Shown: piece by piece, positions 44,255-55,714 of the stretch
Position numbering within the stretch: position 1 is the first letter of the stretch
Layout of the letters: each line of letters begins with the position of its first letter
NCBI GenBank assembly: GCA_003586115.2
Contig: QVOM02000116.1
Span: 44,525,024-44,589,023 of the forward strand
DNA length: 64,000 nt
Reading direction: 5' to 3'
From: Salvator merianae
Lineage: Eukaryota > Chordata > Lepidosauria > Squamata > Teiidae
Notes under the pieces: generated by a model
What the model was told of the DNA's origin: nothing
Seen by the model: only the letters and a program-made list of their open reading frames with translations
Database searches by the model: none
Position numbers and translations under genes: made by a program

Positions 44255-45915
44255 TGAAAAGTAATTAGAGGTCATCTGGTCCAACCCCCTTGCACAGCAC
44301 AGGATGCTACAGAGATTGCTTGGGAGCGTCTGTTTGAATACCTTCAGCACAGAAGAACCTCCCTTGTTATAAGGGTTGGTTGGAGAAAGAATCCTTTTAT
44401 GTTTTTAACAATTACAAAAGACGAAAAAAGAACAAGTGAATATTTCTCCTTCTTCTCTGCCCCTCCCTCCCCCAAAAATGCTGATAAAATAACAAAATGC
44501 CACAGGGGTGGGGTGGGGAGTGACAACCCAACACTTGATGGTCTAGTCCTTTGTGAATCACAAAAGTGTATGGAAACATTCACGTTTTCAATGCAAAAGT
44601 TCCCTAGTTCAATCACCAACATTGGGTAACTTTTGAAGAAGAAGAATCAGGTGCTCAGGGTAGCAGGAACTCAAAGGGGTAAAAGCCTGGCCTGCTGGAA
44701 AGCATATTTCCACATCCTTTCCTGGGAGGATTCAATGCATGCATTACCAGTACTGATATATGATTGAAAGTTGTTAGCCCCATTTTAATTTGGGACCCCA
44801 AATATTCTTATGCACAGTGCATGTCCAGTGAGATATCCTGTTTTCTCTGTTGAAAGATGGAAGTGGAGAGGGACAAGAAGTGTAGAGAATATAGGAGAGG
44901 ATTGAACCTGAAGGTTGGACATGCCTGTTTCCCTCTATTACATGCCCTGGCTCTCCAGTTAGGTTTTAGATGCCCTGCAAGACCTTGGGATAATGAGCTT
45001 TCTCCTGCATCCTGTTTGCCAAATCTAGACTGTAGTTTTGATGTATGAGGATGGAAAACATTAAGGAAATTATACACGCAAGCACGGTGTTTGGCATGGG
45101 CTGTTTCTTTCTCCACAATTGATTTGCTGCAGTGTCTTGTAATTTATTCATGTAAGGAAACAATGATGGATGGTGTAAATTATTCTTCTTTTTCCCTTTT
45201 GACTTAAATAATAATTGCCAATATCTCAGCACTGTATGGAAATATAGGCAGAAGACAGTTACCGCAAAGTGTTGTAAATTGTGGTGTTTGGGGGCGACTT
45301 ATACACACACTTTTCAAGAGGTTGCATTTATAAAAACTATTTCAGAATTTGCAGCTAGGCATGCCAAAATGGAATGCACATATGCAATAAAACTCAGGAT
45401 CTTCCTTGGGGCTGGTAAGTAAATGACTGCTCTAGTATACCCCCCCCCCCATGAAGCAGTTGCAGATCAGCAGGTAGAATAACAGTAGGTTCCCCTGCTT
45501 GTTTGTGTTCTTCCTTTTCCATTGATAGTTGTTAAAACAATATGAAAGGCCTTTCTCTTGCCATAGCAATCACCAGGATAGCCACAGCTTTATGGCCAAA
45601 AGGACTGTGGTGTTCTCTTAAATTGTTCTTTCCGGGAGTTACAAACTCTCAAATTCAGCTTTGGAGACCCTCCACCTCTGGGTCTCTGGCCCCTTTTCAG
45701 GCAGGATGGTGTCACCTTTGAAGTCCAGCCAAGCTGATGTTTTGCAGCACTCACAAGTAAATAGAGCAAAGCAACTTTCACCAAAAGCAGATATGGCAGA
45801 CAGAGCAATGTCTGTTGAGGAGGGAGTGGAAATTAATTTTTTTCTGCCGGGAGCAATGAACTAAGTACAGCAAAGGCAAAGATGGTATTATGTGAACAGA
45901 GAGGCCAGCCAGAAG
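44255..45915. other. Noncoding DNA, little recognised
   Basis: A C9-C10 run at about 45441-45450 and nothing else that I can name. The 102-residue minus frame at 44808-45116 and its plus-strand partner are unrecognised. Confidence 0.45.
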
Positions 45916-45919
45916 CTAA

Positions 45920-46097
45920 GGGCCTTTCTGTGCTCACCGTGCCTTGTTCCAGGCCAGTGGGTCCGGACCAATGGAGCCTGCTGGTCCGGAACACAGCACA
46001 GGGTGGTCTGCAGCAGTGCCATTTGCTTGAGCTTTGGGGCTGATCTCTGTGGGCTCCAAAGGTCTAGGCAACATTTCCGTGGCACATTTTGGTGCAC
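45920..46097. mobile_element. Family B fragment, one end
   Basis: The left end GGGCCTTTCTGTGCTCACC and the following 'gttccaggccagtgggtccg' match the reverse complement of the right part of the 42953-43483 copy. The second end is missing; the fragment stops near 'gcacattttggtgcacc'. Confidence 0.7.
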
Positions 46098-46099
46098 CA

Positions 46100-47050
46100 G
46101 AATTTCCATAATTGGCATCTGAAAACTTTAAATAAAAAACACTGTCCTCAAGGCCTTTTGTCTGAGTCACTCTATTCAAGGTACCATTGCTGCAAACAGA
46201 AAACTAATGTACTGTGGCATTAATGGCAGCTGACTTTACAGATAATGAGGTATTTGTTTTTTATTGTGATTTTAATCTGGTTGAGAAACAGACTTTTAAT
46301 TTTTACTGTTTATGGCTTTATGCTGCCCTCAGAACATTAAAACGATCATAAAGAAATAACCCTACATTTTGTGCATTTGAACTTCATACTTCACAATCCT
46401 TCATACTTCACAGTCTTGCATAGCACAGTTCTGCATAGCATGCAAAACTTAATTGTGCTAAGTAAAACTGCACTAGGCAAATGATTGTCAGCAATGGAAA
46501 GCCAGCAGTTAAGGGAACTGTCAATTGCAATAGTTTCCCTAACATAATGTCCCTAATACAATGTATATAATGTGGTGGCTTCCTAGAACGCACAGTATAT
46601 GAGGGATTACTGCATAGTGTATTTCTTGTAAATCATATTAAGAATAGAATCCTAAAATGGCAAAGGTGCTTGAAGTCTTACTTACTCAAGGAAAATCCCA
46701 TTGGCTGTAGAGTGTTATTTTAACTGTACTCAAGCAGGTAGGATGCAAGCCCACTTAAGAAATTAAAAATAATCCCCCTCACCCAATATTTTTCATTCTC
46801 CCTCTTCATGGAAATGTCGAGTCTTTATTTTAACCCCAGCTGTTTTGCGGATGGAGGTTAAGCAAAAACTAGAGCTTGCCAGCATGCTGTAAAAAAGCGA
46901 AGGTTATACTGTTCCCACAGTAGTGTTAATACTTGTTTCTGCAACCCTGAAATCAACTCATGTTTGTAACACAAGTATTAAAGAAATAAGGTGAAATCTG
47001 TTTACCTGATTTGCATTGGTGCTTCCTCTGCCTCTTCTTCACAACCAATA
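46100..47050. other. Noncoding DNA, little recognised
   Basis: Two imperfect copies of 'cttcatacttcacaatc' lie at about 46381-46415. Nothing else is recognised. Confidence 0.45.
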
Positions 47051-47053
47051 CTT

Positions 47054-47215
47054 AGGCTGTGTTCACATGCAGCAAAAAAAAAAAAAAAAAGCAGTCCAAA
47101 GGCACGTGAGAAATGGTAGTATGTGGACTTTGTGTTCTCATTCCATCTGTGATCCACATTCTTTAGCCTAGAATATTTAGGGGGGGGAAGGGCAGACTGG
47201 CATGTGAACAATCCC
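47054..47215. mobile_element. Family F element
   Basis: The left end GGCTGTGTTCACATGCAGC is followed by an A17 run. The right end, reverse complemented, is GGGATTGTTCACATGCC. These share TTCACATGC as a short inverted repeat. The interior has 'ggactttgtgttctcattcc' and 'tttagcctagaatattta', shared with the other F copies. Confidence 0.65.
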
Positions 47216-47217
47216 AT

Positions 47218-48630
47218 CTATGAACCATCACTAAAGCTTTGAACAGACACTTTGAAAAAGTCTACTTGAAGTCAACCTTGGGTTTTTTTTTTGAGTAATC
47301 CTGTCCTTCATTTTTGACTTCTGACTTCAAGTCACAGAAAGGTTACTGAAAATGAAGGACAGGATTTCCAACTTCAGAGCTGACGTATTTTTAATGCCCC
47401 ATTAATGGCAAGAAAGTCTTTAGAGTACAGTCAGACAACGTTTTTTTAAGTCATCCCTTTAAGAAAAAGCATCCCATTCCAGGTACACACACACAAAAAT
47501 GCCTTACAAGCAGCTGTCCAAATATGTGGTTGAGAACCTACCTTATTTTGCCGCACTGCAACTTACATTTGCTTCCAAGTCCAGTAACACTTACTCTGCC
47601 TACAGGTGCTACCCACTGATTGACTACTTAGAGGGAAGCCTCTGCTCTTTGCTTATGTAGTTTCCTGCCAAACCCTGCTTAAAGAGAAACCTTCAGAGCT
47701 ATGAAATCCCAGATGATAAAGTGATCTTTCTGAGGCTTTAAAATGGGATAAGGCAAATGCAGGAAAATAACTCTGTTGTTTCAGACTCAAATTTGCCCAG
47801 AGGGCACTTCTTTAAGCGTGTCTGATGACACACTTAATCAACAGGCAGGTCTTTCCTGTCTTGAGGAGGAGGAGGATGCGGAGGATGCACCGTGATGTCT
47901 CATCCTCTTATTTATAATTTTGAGATCACATTGCTATGTTTTTATTTGTGCCCTTAGCAGCAGATGCGAGCACAACGGTATCGCTGAATTCTCTGTACGC
48001 AGTCAAGCATGTTCCAAAATCAGAGCTATAGGGAGAATGACTGAATGAGCATGGCAGATGATATCTGCTTCAACCTCAGAAGCTAAAGCATCATCAGCCC
48101 TTTTTTAAAGAAAAAATAAGAAAAGAAATGAAGTGTTTCAAAAGTAGTGTTAATTGGGAAGAAAGAAAACAAAAGTTCAAAACTTTTCTTTTCTGGGTAT
48201 CCGTCATTAACATAATTCCAAAATCACAGAAGTCAAAGTTGCGGGTAGCAGGAAATACAGCCAGTCGTGGGTTAGAAACTGTTTCTCTGGGAAATGCTAC
48301 AGAACTCAGAGACGAGAACAGAGGGAGCTTCAGCCAATAGCACAATAAAAACTGTAGCCAGGAGAATGGCTGACAGCATCTTCAGTCGAATGACGGCTGC
48401 AGTCTGGCCAGAACAGCAAGCTCACGGTTGTACATTTGCTGATGAATACGAAAGGCACTTTTATTACGAGGCTGGGATAGGACTGTCTTTTCCTCCAGGA
48501 GCAACTTTTTCAAGGTATTTCTGGTTGCTGCCTAAGCTATCTTACAGGTGCATTTTTAAAACTTCATATCAGTGCAACTTTAGTTCTGATTGTGTTCCAT
48601 AGTAGGCAAGGGAAGCAATTTGAGAATTAT
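47218..48630. other. Noncoding DNA, little recognised
   Basis: A short inverted pair lies at about 47300-47370 ('tgtccttcatttt' and 'aaaatgaaggaca'). The frame at 48294-48602 reads MADSIFSRMTAAVWPEQQ and is followed by AAG/GTATTT. It lies in repeat-poor sequence with some CpGs, but I recognise no protein and call no gene. Confidence 0.35.
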
Positions 48631-48633
48631 GAG

Positions 48634-48693
48634 ATTTATAAGAATTATAAGATAGTGTCTTAAATTTATAAGAATTATAAGATAGTGTCTTAA
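48634..48693. repeat. 30-bp tandem duplication
   Basis: Two copies of a 30-bp unit starting ATTTATAAGAATTATAAG. I see no mismatch between them, so the duplication is recent or recently converted. Confidence 0.95.
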
Positions 48694-48840
48694 AGGCGAA
48701 CAAAAAATACATCTTCTTGCTGCAAATCTTTGCAGCACTTTTATCAGCACTCCTTGTGCAACTGCTTGTTGGCATTGCTTTCACTTGTCCCCTGTGATGG
48801 CATTATTAACTAAATTGGGTTGGCTTTATAGAATTACTAG

Positions 48841-49040
48841 AGACCAGCCGCAGCCTGTTACTTTAAGGCCGGGTGTTCGGAACCCGCGGGAAGGGGGTGA
48901 TTGCTGTTCGCGGGGTCTCCTGGCCTCTGTACTGTCACAGCATGCGACAGTACGGAGACCCAGAGGCGCCACGAACAGCGATCGGCCCCTTCCCATGGGT
49001 CCCGAACACCCGCCCTTAAAGCAACGGGCCGCCGCTGCTA
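48841..49040. mobile_element. Family D GC-rich snapback element (about 200 bp)
   Basis: The left arm ('gccgcagcctgttactttaa', 'gggtgttcggaacccgcggg', 'gattgctgttcgcgggg') pairs with the right arm over nearly its whole length. The centre is 'tactgtcacagcatgcgaca'. It would form one long hairpin of about 95-bp arms if transcribed. Other copies are at 32303-32411 (half) and 55519-55711. It is rich in CpG compared with its surroundings, which suggests a young age or protection. No coding capacity; superfamily unassigned. Confidence 0.85.
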
Positions 49041-49044
49041 AAAA

Positions 49045-50235
49045 CACAATCTCTCACTGCCTTCTCTGAGCCCCTAGTAGGTTGCCGTATTTAACTCATG
49101 AACTGGATCCTCTCACCTTGATGGCCATGTGTTAGTAAAAGGAAGGATCCAGCAACATGTTTGTTGCCCATATGTCATTACATTATCATTGTCACAAGAA
49201 GGAGCCTTAATGGAAGTGAAGTCTCCGCTCCCTCTCTCCCTTTTTTGTTCACTCCCGGCTCTGCCACTTGGGTCTTGCTTTTAAAGTATTGTGCTTTTTC
49301 CTTTGCTCCAGTCTGCTGCTGGTGCTAATGTCTAGTGACAGTTACTCAGTGCTAATGATCACCTTTGGGGATTTTTCAGAGCGCAGGCCTCTTGCTGGTC
49401 ACTGGTGAAATGTAATCAATAAATCTGCCAACCAAGCTTTTCATGTTGCCTTTCCTCTTGGAATTGAATGGAAACCACTATTACTGATTTGTGACAGAGT
49501 TCCTCTTAACAGCCAAAGAAACTCTCATATGGAATTCGGCCAGTCCAATTGATCTGTGAAATGGACTAGTAAATCTGAAATGAATGGAGGGGAAAACAAG
49601 GATCGTTACTTACTACAGAACTGTCCCAAGGTATCTAAGTCTTCTCTCAAATAATACACAGAAGAAAAATAGACTGGGGAAGTAGTTTTTGGTCATGGTC
49701 ATACTTAGTAAAAGTAACTTGTTCCTTTGGGAGCCGTTAACGTATATTTATATAGAGCTGGTATGATAGATGCTGTATATATAAATAAATATATCTTTAA
49801 TATATCTAAATCCACACAAAACCCTTTGATGCTTCTTGTTTTCTGTTCAGGTTTCTATCCCCAAAGTAAAACGGATGGATAATCTTTAAGAATGACAAAA
49901 GAATGCATTGTGTAAAGAATGGAACTTTTGGAGAGGCAGCTAAGAAAAATGACCACCAAGTTTTGAATAATATTTCTGCATTTAGGAACACATTGTTCTC
50001 TAAAATTTATTGATATATTTATTAGTTTTTAATTTTTTCACACTCCCTATAAAAAAAGGGAAAGATCAAAACACAGTGGACAATTTTGTATTTCTCAGTT
50101 TGGGAAGAAACTGTTGTTGTTTTTTCAGGTATATTTGTTTTGTTTTTTTAATGATGTCCTTTTATACTTGGAGTTTGCTTCCATAGGACAACTGATTTGT
50201 TTATAACCTTTTGTTGTGCCTTCTAATACATTTTG
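49045..50235. other. Noncoding DNA; possible constrained part at 49.19-49.50 kb
   Basis: No recognisable repeat. The AT-rich run at 49740-49810 holds (ATAT/AAAT)-like sequence. No gene is supported. Confidence 0.35.
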
Positions 50236-50330
50236 TTGCTTTAAATGTTCCATTTCATTTTGATTTGTATACCACCACCACCGAAAAATGCTCATGGTGG
50301 TTTACAAAAAACCCAGTGATTTCATATACA
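50236..50330 (-). repeat. LINE 3' tail fragment
   Basis: 'ttttgatttgtataccacca', 'aaatgctcatggtggtttac' is the reverse complement of an L2/CR1-like 3' end. A similar, shorter trace lies at 50898-50935. Confidence 0.55.
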
Positions 50331-50339
50331 AATATACAA

Positions 50340-51215
50340 TATGAAATACAACAAACTGCAGTTAAATACAAACAATAAATCTCACAGCAGTAGTTTAAAA
50401 CAAAATGGAATCTGTTCCTCTTGTGCAGGACAGCTGGTAATGCAAGGAAGAGCCAGCTGGGACAACTTACTCATAAGAACCAAGTGGACAGCACTCTTCC
50501 ACAACCATAACTCAGAACTTATGCTCATTCTCCTTTTCTCAATTTTTATGTGGATTACACCAATAGCCTTTAGAGTGTCTCATATCCCATTAGCTATTCC
50601 CTGGGAATAACTGCTAAGCCAGTGTAGGTTTCTAGTACAGAGCACGTAATTCGGATACTGAAGTAGCAATAGAATGAGATTGGGCCAGTGCTTTGTGTCT
50701 GTACAAGTCAGCTACAGTACTGTTGTTTTAACCATTCCCAAGAAATCAATTAGCTCCTGAAAGGGACCCTTTAGGAATGCCTTTTTTATTGTACACTATG
50801 CCTTAGAGACAGCTTCCAGACATATAATAGAGTCAAAATGTATGCTCCTAGAGTGCCTCTTTCAGGAGCATGTGACTTCCAGACACTCCAAAGCCAATAT
50901 TTATTTTTATTTATGGATTTATCCCCCTTTCGCTCAAATTCCAAATTCAAGTGCTGGAAGATAAATCAGAGTGATCCAACCTGATTCATATTAGAGTTTG
51001 AAGAGATCTTTTTTGCATATTACAACTTTGTGTTAGCCCCCTGTGACTAAGGATTGTGGGAGCAAGAGTCCAAACAATAAACTATTCCAAACTCTGTGTA
51101 CCTGTTCACTACACACCAGTTCAAGACCAACCTCTGGACTCCTAATGTTCTATATCTACATGAGCAAAATATGGAGGCGGGAGGAAGAAGAACCATCTTT
51201 TTGTCTGTGCTTCAT
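50340..51215. other. Unassigned noncoding DNA
   Basis: Only the short LINE-tail trace at 50898-50935 is recognised. Confidence 0.4.
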
Positions 51216-51221
51216 CTCTAG

Positions 51222-51410
51222 AAATGCATCCACACACAGTAAAAATAAGCAGCTCGAAAATGGCTTAGAGATGGTTGCTGCCATGTGCTAGTATTCCCAC
51301 CTCTAATTCACATTAGTGCATTTTCTGACCTTTCATATGGATTAGAGTTAGGATCACATGCTACCACTCTGAGCTGCTTTATTTTTATCGTGTGTGAATG
51401 AAGTTCAGGA
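51222..51410. mobile_element. Family F palindromic copy
   Basis: The left arm 'cacacacagtaaaaataagc', 'agctcg', 'gctagtattcccacctct' pairs with the reverse-complemented right arm 'cacacacgataaaaataaag', 'cagctcag', 'gatcctaactctaatcc'. This copy is a foldback, unlike the asymmetric copies at 41452 and 52014. Confidence 0.65.
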
Positions 51411-51411
51411 G

Positions 51412-52010
51412 AAACAGTATCTCATCCTTTGTTCCAAGGACTTGATGACCCATTTTGAATACTGTGCACACAGACTCTCCAGCTCTTACTCATGCCTCCC
51501 TAAAGCTGACAGGAGCATGGAAGCAGGGTCACAGCAAACTCTCCTCCAAGTGTCCTGCCCCCATCACTGACTTTCACAGAGATGTGAGACTCAGCTGCAG
51601 TGTCTACTCTATATGTCACCTTCCAGCTGTCATTGGGACAGCCAGAAGTTTACTTCCAGTTCACCCTCAGACTTAGTTTTTAACCATCTGAGGGTGGGCT
51701 AGCCTGAACTGTGATCTGGGTATCCCATAGGATAAATGTGAACCTTAGTGGTGCAGGTTTTTATACTCTGATCAGCAACCGAGAATATGTTCACTACTCA
51801 TATCTAAATAATGCACCCAAAATAAATTGTCAGTCTACTGATTGGAGACTTGTTTGTGACCCATATGCAACATCTGTTTCTTTACTTTTGGGTAGTAGCT
51901 TTTGAATAGTAGCTGCCAATACCCTGGGGTGTAAGGATCTCTCAGTCTTCTTTGAAGTCCGAAGCAGACTGTGGATCACTCGTTGATCCAACCTGGAAGC
52001 ACATCAGATC
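51412..52010. other. Unassigned noncoding DNA
   Basis: No repeat or gene recognised. Confidence 0.45.
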
Positions 52011-52013
52011 AAT

Positions 52014-52145
52014 GGCTGTGATCACACACAGCAAAAAAAATATATATATCTGAGGAGGCTCAGAGACAGTTTACAGAAGATTCTGAGGTGGGATTGTACA
52101 CACACCAGTCTGTCTCTCCCCCCTCTCATAAACATCCTGTGTTAT
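52014..52145. mobile_element. Family F element
   Basis: The left end GGCTGTGATCACACACAGC plus an A-rich run, then 'ggctcagagacagtttacag' and 'aggtgggattgtacacacac', matches 41452-41570 in the same order. Confidence 0.65.
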
Positions 52146-52225
52146 AAAAGATGAATCAGAGGCTTTTTCTGCATGGACCCTTAATGCAGATTAAGCATCC
52201 ATGTAGTACACATCTAGGCTTCATA

Positions 52226-52480
52226 GGCCCTTTCTGTACTTACCTGCTGGCAGTCCAAATCAGTGGGTCTGGATCAGCCTCACTCTCTGATCTGGATCGT
52301 GGAGAGGTATGGGCAGCTTTGTGCCTGCACCCCCATGCCTTCAAGGGCTAGGAACAAATGTTCCTGGCCTCGGAGTCTCATGTGCCGAAATGCTCCCCTT
52401 GGTAGTGACGACAGTAGTCCCGAACATCTCCTGTGTTCCAGATCGGGCCTGTCGGTCCTCTGGAAGTCTTGATTAATTTT
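52226..52480. mobile_element. Family B fragment
   Basis: The left end GGCCCTTTCTGTACTTACC is followed by 'gtccaaatcagtgggtctgg', 'tctgatctggatcgtgg' and 'gaacaaatgttcctggcctc', all like family B. No matching second end is seen; the right limit is approximate. Confidence 0.6.
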
Positions 52481-52484
52481 AGCT

Positions 52485-52950
52485 GCCTTTGGGGTGATTT
52501 TGAGATGGTAAGGACAAACAAAAGATTTTTAAAAATTGCTTTACCTTGTCCCCAAGCCTCTGATATTCCATTCCTTCCACAGACCCACTCTCAGGGTGGG
52601 ATGCAGCAGTTTGGGCTGGATGAGGTGGGAGACTGGAGGCTCCTAAGCCAATCCCAGTCTGCTAAAGCTGCCGTCCAGTGAGAGTCCTGGAAAAACAGGC
52701 AAGCGGGGAAGGCAACAACGTTGACAAGTGAAGAGAAGCAAGCCAGATAGGAGGCTTTTAAGCGCTTATTTTAAACACTGCGTGATGCAGGGTTTTTTCC
52801 GCCGTTGGGGCATTCCTGTGCAGATAGGTGCCCGAAAAACACAGAGTTTGATCGCAGCCTAAGTGCTGATTATTACCTTAAATCAACATCGGAGGGTCGG
52901 GTGGAAGAGGACAAATTTACATATTAAATATGTTGTCGGATTACTGTATG
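52485..52950. other. Unassigned noncoding DNA
   Basis: No recognisable element. Confidence 0.4.
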
Positions 52951-52954
52951 TTGT

Positions 52955-53035
52955 GTGTTTTATGTTTTATTATTGTGACCCACCTTGGGATCTTCTGGTG
53001 ACGGGCGAGTTTTACATTCTTAAATAAATAAATAC
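52955..53035 (+). repeat. LINE 3' tail
   Basis: 'tattattgtgacccaccttg', 'ggtgacgggcgagttttaca' and an (AAATA)n tail are the end of an L2-like element; the coding part is absent. Confidence 0.65.
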
Positions 53036-53039
53036 ATTC

Positions 53040-54405
53040 ACCTTCAACAGGGCCTTGTCTAATTCTTCTCTCCCAGATCTGCACAGATTTACATCTGGGC
53101 ACATTCTTCCCCTTCCTGTCATATTTGCCTCCTTTTGTGCTCTGTTTTTTTTTTTTTTTTTGCCATTGTAACTTCTGGAGCTCCTTGAATGCCATGAGTC
53201 TGACCCTGTTACCCCTTTTCCCCCCCACCATCTTTGGCTGCATTCCTACTGACAAATATTTGTGTCTTTCCCCTCTTTGCAAAAAAGACAGAGATCCTGA
53301 ATTCCAGTACATAGACATCAGCAGATGAACAGCTTGAGTTCCTTCCCCCTTTTTTTTGTATTCCTCAATGCCATCTTTCTCCTTTTAGGCACAAGGAAAT
53401 AATAATAATTCTTAAAAAAGCAAACTATGCACGCAGACAAACGCTTCCATAGTAAAGCTTCTTTCTCATCTCCCCATCACCACCAAATGTGATAGGGCTC
53501 TTGAGGGAAGAACTGGGATAGAGGCTTCTTCCCTAGACATAATTTAACCCAGCAGAAGAGAGCTAAAAAGAAAGCACTTTTATTCAGAGAAAGATTAATT
53601 TTAACGAGTGTGAATATGGCAAATGCACTCAGCCCTTTATACACCTTTCCACCCACTACACAAGAAGACAAGCCCCCCCCCCCGCTTCCCAATCAAGAGA
53701 AGGATAAAAGAAGAATTTCTCTTCTAGACGAGGGAAATACTTTTTTAAAGGGGATCAAAGATGTGCATCTGAACATCTTTGCACTGGTGCCCAAGTCTTG
53801 TTTTGTTTTTTAAAGAGGGTGGATTGATCCGTCCAGTATGACACAATTAAAGCACATAGTGACCCATAATAATGCTTTTGACAGAAGTATGTGTGGACGG
53901 CTTGAAAGAAACCTTGAAAGCAATTCCTTAAATGACCCTTTAAAACACATTGAAGATTCGTTGCCGTGTACATCACAGGAACAGTTCACATTGAAGCTTG
54001 ACCCAAAATGAACTTTTCTACTCATGGCTCCTAATTAGAAAAGATGAGCAGTATTTCCTTGCCTTTGAATTAAACACCTACAAACATTTTTGTCAGTCTA
54101 TTACAGCAGATCACTGTGTAAGCTGACATTTATTTTTTAATCAATGACCCACCAGCATAGCTATCCTTTCAGGTTTCCCAGCTGCTTGCTGCAAAATAGT
54201 AAACAGCATTGAGATGGATGCCAGATTCTCTCCCAGAAATGAGACTCATGTGTCTGGCAAATTGTTACTCACTTTGCTAGTTCCTGACAAGGGTTGATTA
54301 TCTTCTGTACTTTAATGGAAGGTCTTGAATCCCATAAAAACATAACTTGAAATAATAGTATCCTGAGACGTTTCCTTGCTACCTGGGAATGCATCATAGT
54401 TGAAA
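53040..54405. other. Noncoding DNA; possible constrained part at 53.99-54.35 kb
   Basis: A T19 run lies at about 53143-53161. The stretch 53990-54350 is free of recognisable repeats and holds 'ctcctaattagaaaagatga' and 'ttttttaatcaatgacccac', but function cannot be judged here. The 125-residue minus frame 52941-53318 overlaps the LINE tail and is not a gene. Confidence 0.35.
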
Positions 54406-54411
54406 ATATAT

Positions 54412-54665
54412 GAATGTAAGAAATATCATGCTGGATCAGTCCAGCAGCCCATTGTCACAGAGATCTACCTGCTGCCCATGAGAGGCCCACAAAAGATAAC
54501 AATACCAAGGTACCCCAACAGTTGGTCTCTACCGGCACTCTATCTTTGATACTGGAAGCCATTATACATTATTAGCCCTGTTTCTCATAGTATGTCCAAT
54601 TCTTTTTTGAAGTCATCGTCATCTCTTGTAGTAGCAGACATCACACGTGAACTAAGCTCTGGATA
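54412..54665 (-). repeat. CR1 LINE 3' fragment
   Basis: 'atcatgctggatcagtccag', 'gcccattgtcacagagatct' and 'ttcttttttgaagtcatcgt' follow the reverse complement of the CR1 3' end. Confidence 0.65.
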
Positions 54666-54814
54666 AGCACCTCTTGGTGAACCTATAGAAATTTCTCATA
54701 AAACCTGGTTCTCTTTCTTTTCTGTGCCATTCACTCACCACTTCTTAAGACAGCTGTACAAAACCTCTGGTCTCCTGAAGCTTTGGCCTGTAACACTGAT
54801 CAGTCTGACCTAGG

Positions 54815-54960
54815 ATTAGAACATTAGAAATCCCTTGCCAGATCAGACCAATGTGCCATCTCGTTTAGCAACCTGTTCCCGTAGGGACTCATGGTTGCAT
54901 ATGAAAGCTCATAGGCAGGACATAAACATAACAACTTTCTTTGCTCATAATCTTTCAGCA
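54815..54960 (-). repeat. CR1 LINE 3' fragment, second copy
   Basis: 'gaacattagaaatcccttgc', 'cagatcagaccaatgtgcca' and 'tctcgtttagcaacctgttc' repeat the CR1 3' terminus about 400 bp after the first copy in the same orientation, so two independent insertions lie close together. Confidence 0.65.
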
Positions 54961-55050
54961 GGTGGCTGAATCTAGAATTTTTGGAAAGGAAGAAAAACTT
55001 GTTCATACCATGTGTAATTCACTTCCTATGCACTTCAGTCAATAACTGAT

Positions 55051-55147
55051 GCCCTTTCCTTTCTTTTCTTTTCCTTTCTTTCCCTTTCTTTTCCCTTTCC
55101 CTTTCCCCTTCCTTTTCCCTTTCCCTTTCCCTTTCCCTTTCCTTTTT
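55051..55147. repeat. (CCCTTT)n-like polypyrimidine tract
   Basis: About 95 bases of nearly pure pyrimidine with TTTCCC units. The poly-Phe/Pro frame across it is not a gene. Confidence 0.95.
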
Positions 55148-55149
55148 TG

Positions 55150-55512
55150 CCCACTGACTGAGGTACAGAGGAGGAAAATAGAGCAGAGATTTTCTGTTTT
55201 AGCACCAGCATTTACCTACAATATGAGATGAGCGCTTCATTTGGAGAAGTGGTCTTGCAAATGGTATCTAGGCATTATCTTGTTGTGTCCAATGCATCTG
55301 CACTTTATCTGTCACATTTGCAGTTGAGTTTATGTGAGTATACCCAAGAAAAGCCATACAAACTGTGCAGTCCATTTAATAGTGTGTAGCAACATCTGGT
55401 TCTCCCAATATTGTGAAACTTCAACTCCTTAAGTCCTTGTCATTGTCTAGACTAGTCGGGGTTCATGAAAAGTGTTGTTGAGTACCACAGATGGCACCAC
55501 TTGGGCTGACAC
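55150..55512. other. Noncoding DNA, possible decayed hAT-like MITE
   Basis: 'aacatctggttctcccaata' and 'cttcaactccttaagtcc' at 55390-55440 faintly recall the hAT-like MITE of 40558. Otherwise nothing is recognised. Confidence 0.3.
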
Positions 55513-55518
55513 ATCCTA

Positions 55519-55711
55519 GCAGCGATGGCTTGTCTCTTTAAGAACGGGGGTTTGCAAGCTGTGGGAAGGGGAGATTGCTGGCCACGGAGCCTCCGTAGTG
55601 ACGCAGCAGGCCGCTGCAAGACCCGCCCAGGGAGGGCTGGTTCTGCAGCCAGGAATCTCCCCTTCCCATGGCTTGCAAGCCCTGTTTCTTAAAGCAGCGA
55701 GCCATCGCTGC
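55519..55711. mobile_element. Family D snapback element (193 bp)
   Basis: The left end GCAGCGATGGCTTGTCTC pairs with the reverse-complemented right end GCAGCGATGGCTCGCTGC. Long complementary arms follow ('gtttgcaagctgtgggaagg' with 'cccatggcttgcaagc'). The centre is near 'acgcagcaggccgctgc'. Same plan as 48841-49040, with a different GC-rich centre. Confidence 0.85.
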
Positions 55712-55714
55712 ATA

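Noticed and set aside
48294..48602. 102-residue frame with a splice-donor-like AAG/GTATTT inside
   Set aside because: Unrecognised peptide and a weak donor; not enough to call an exon.
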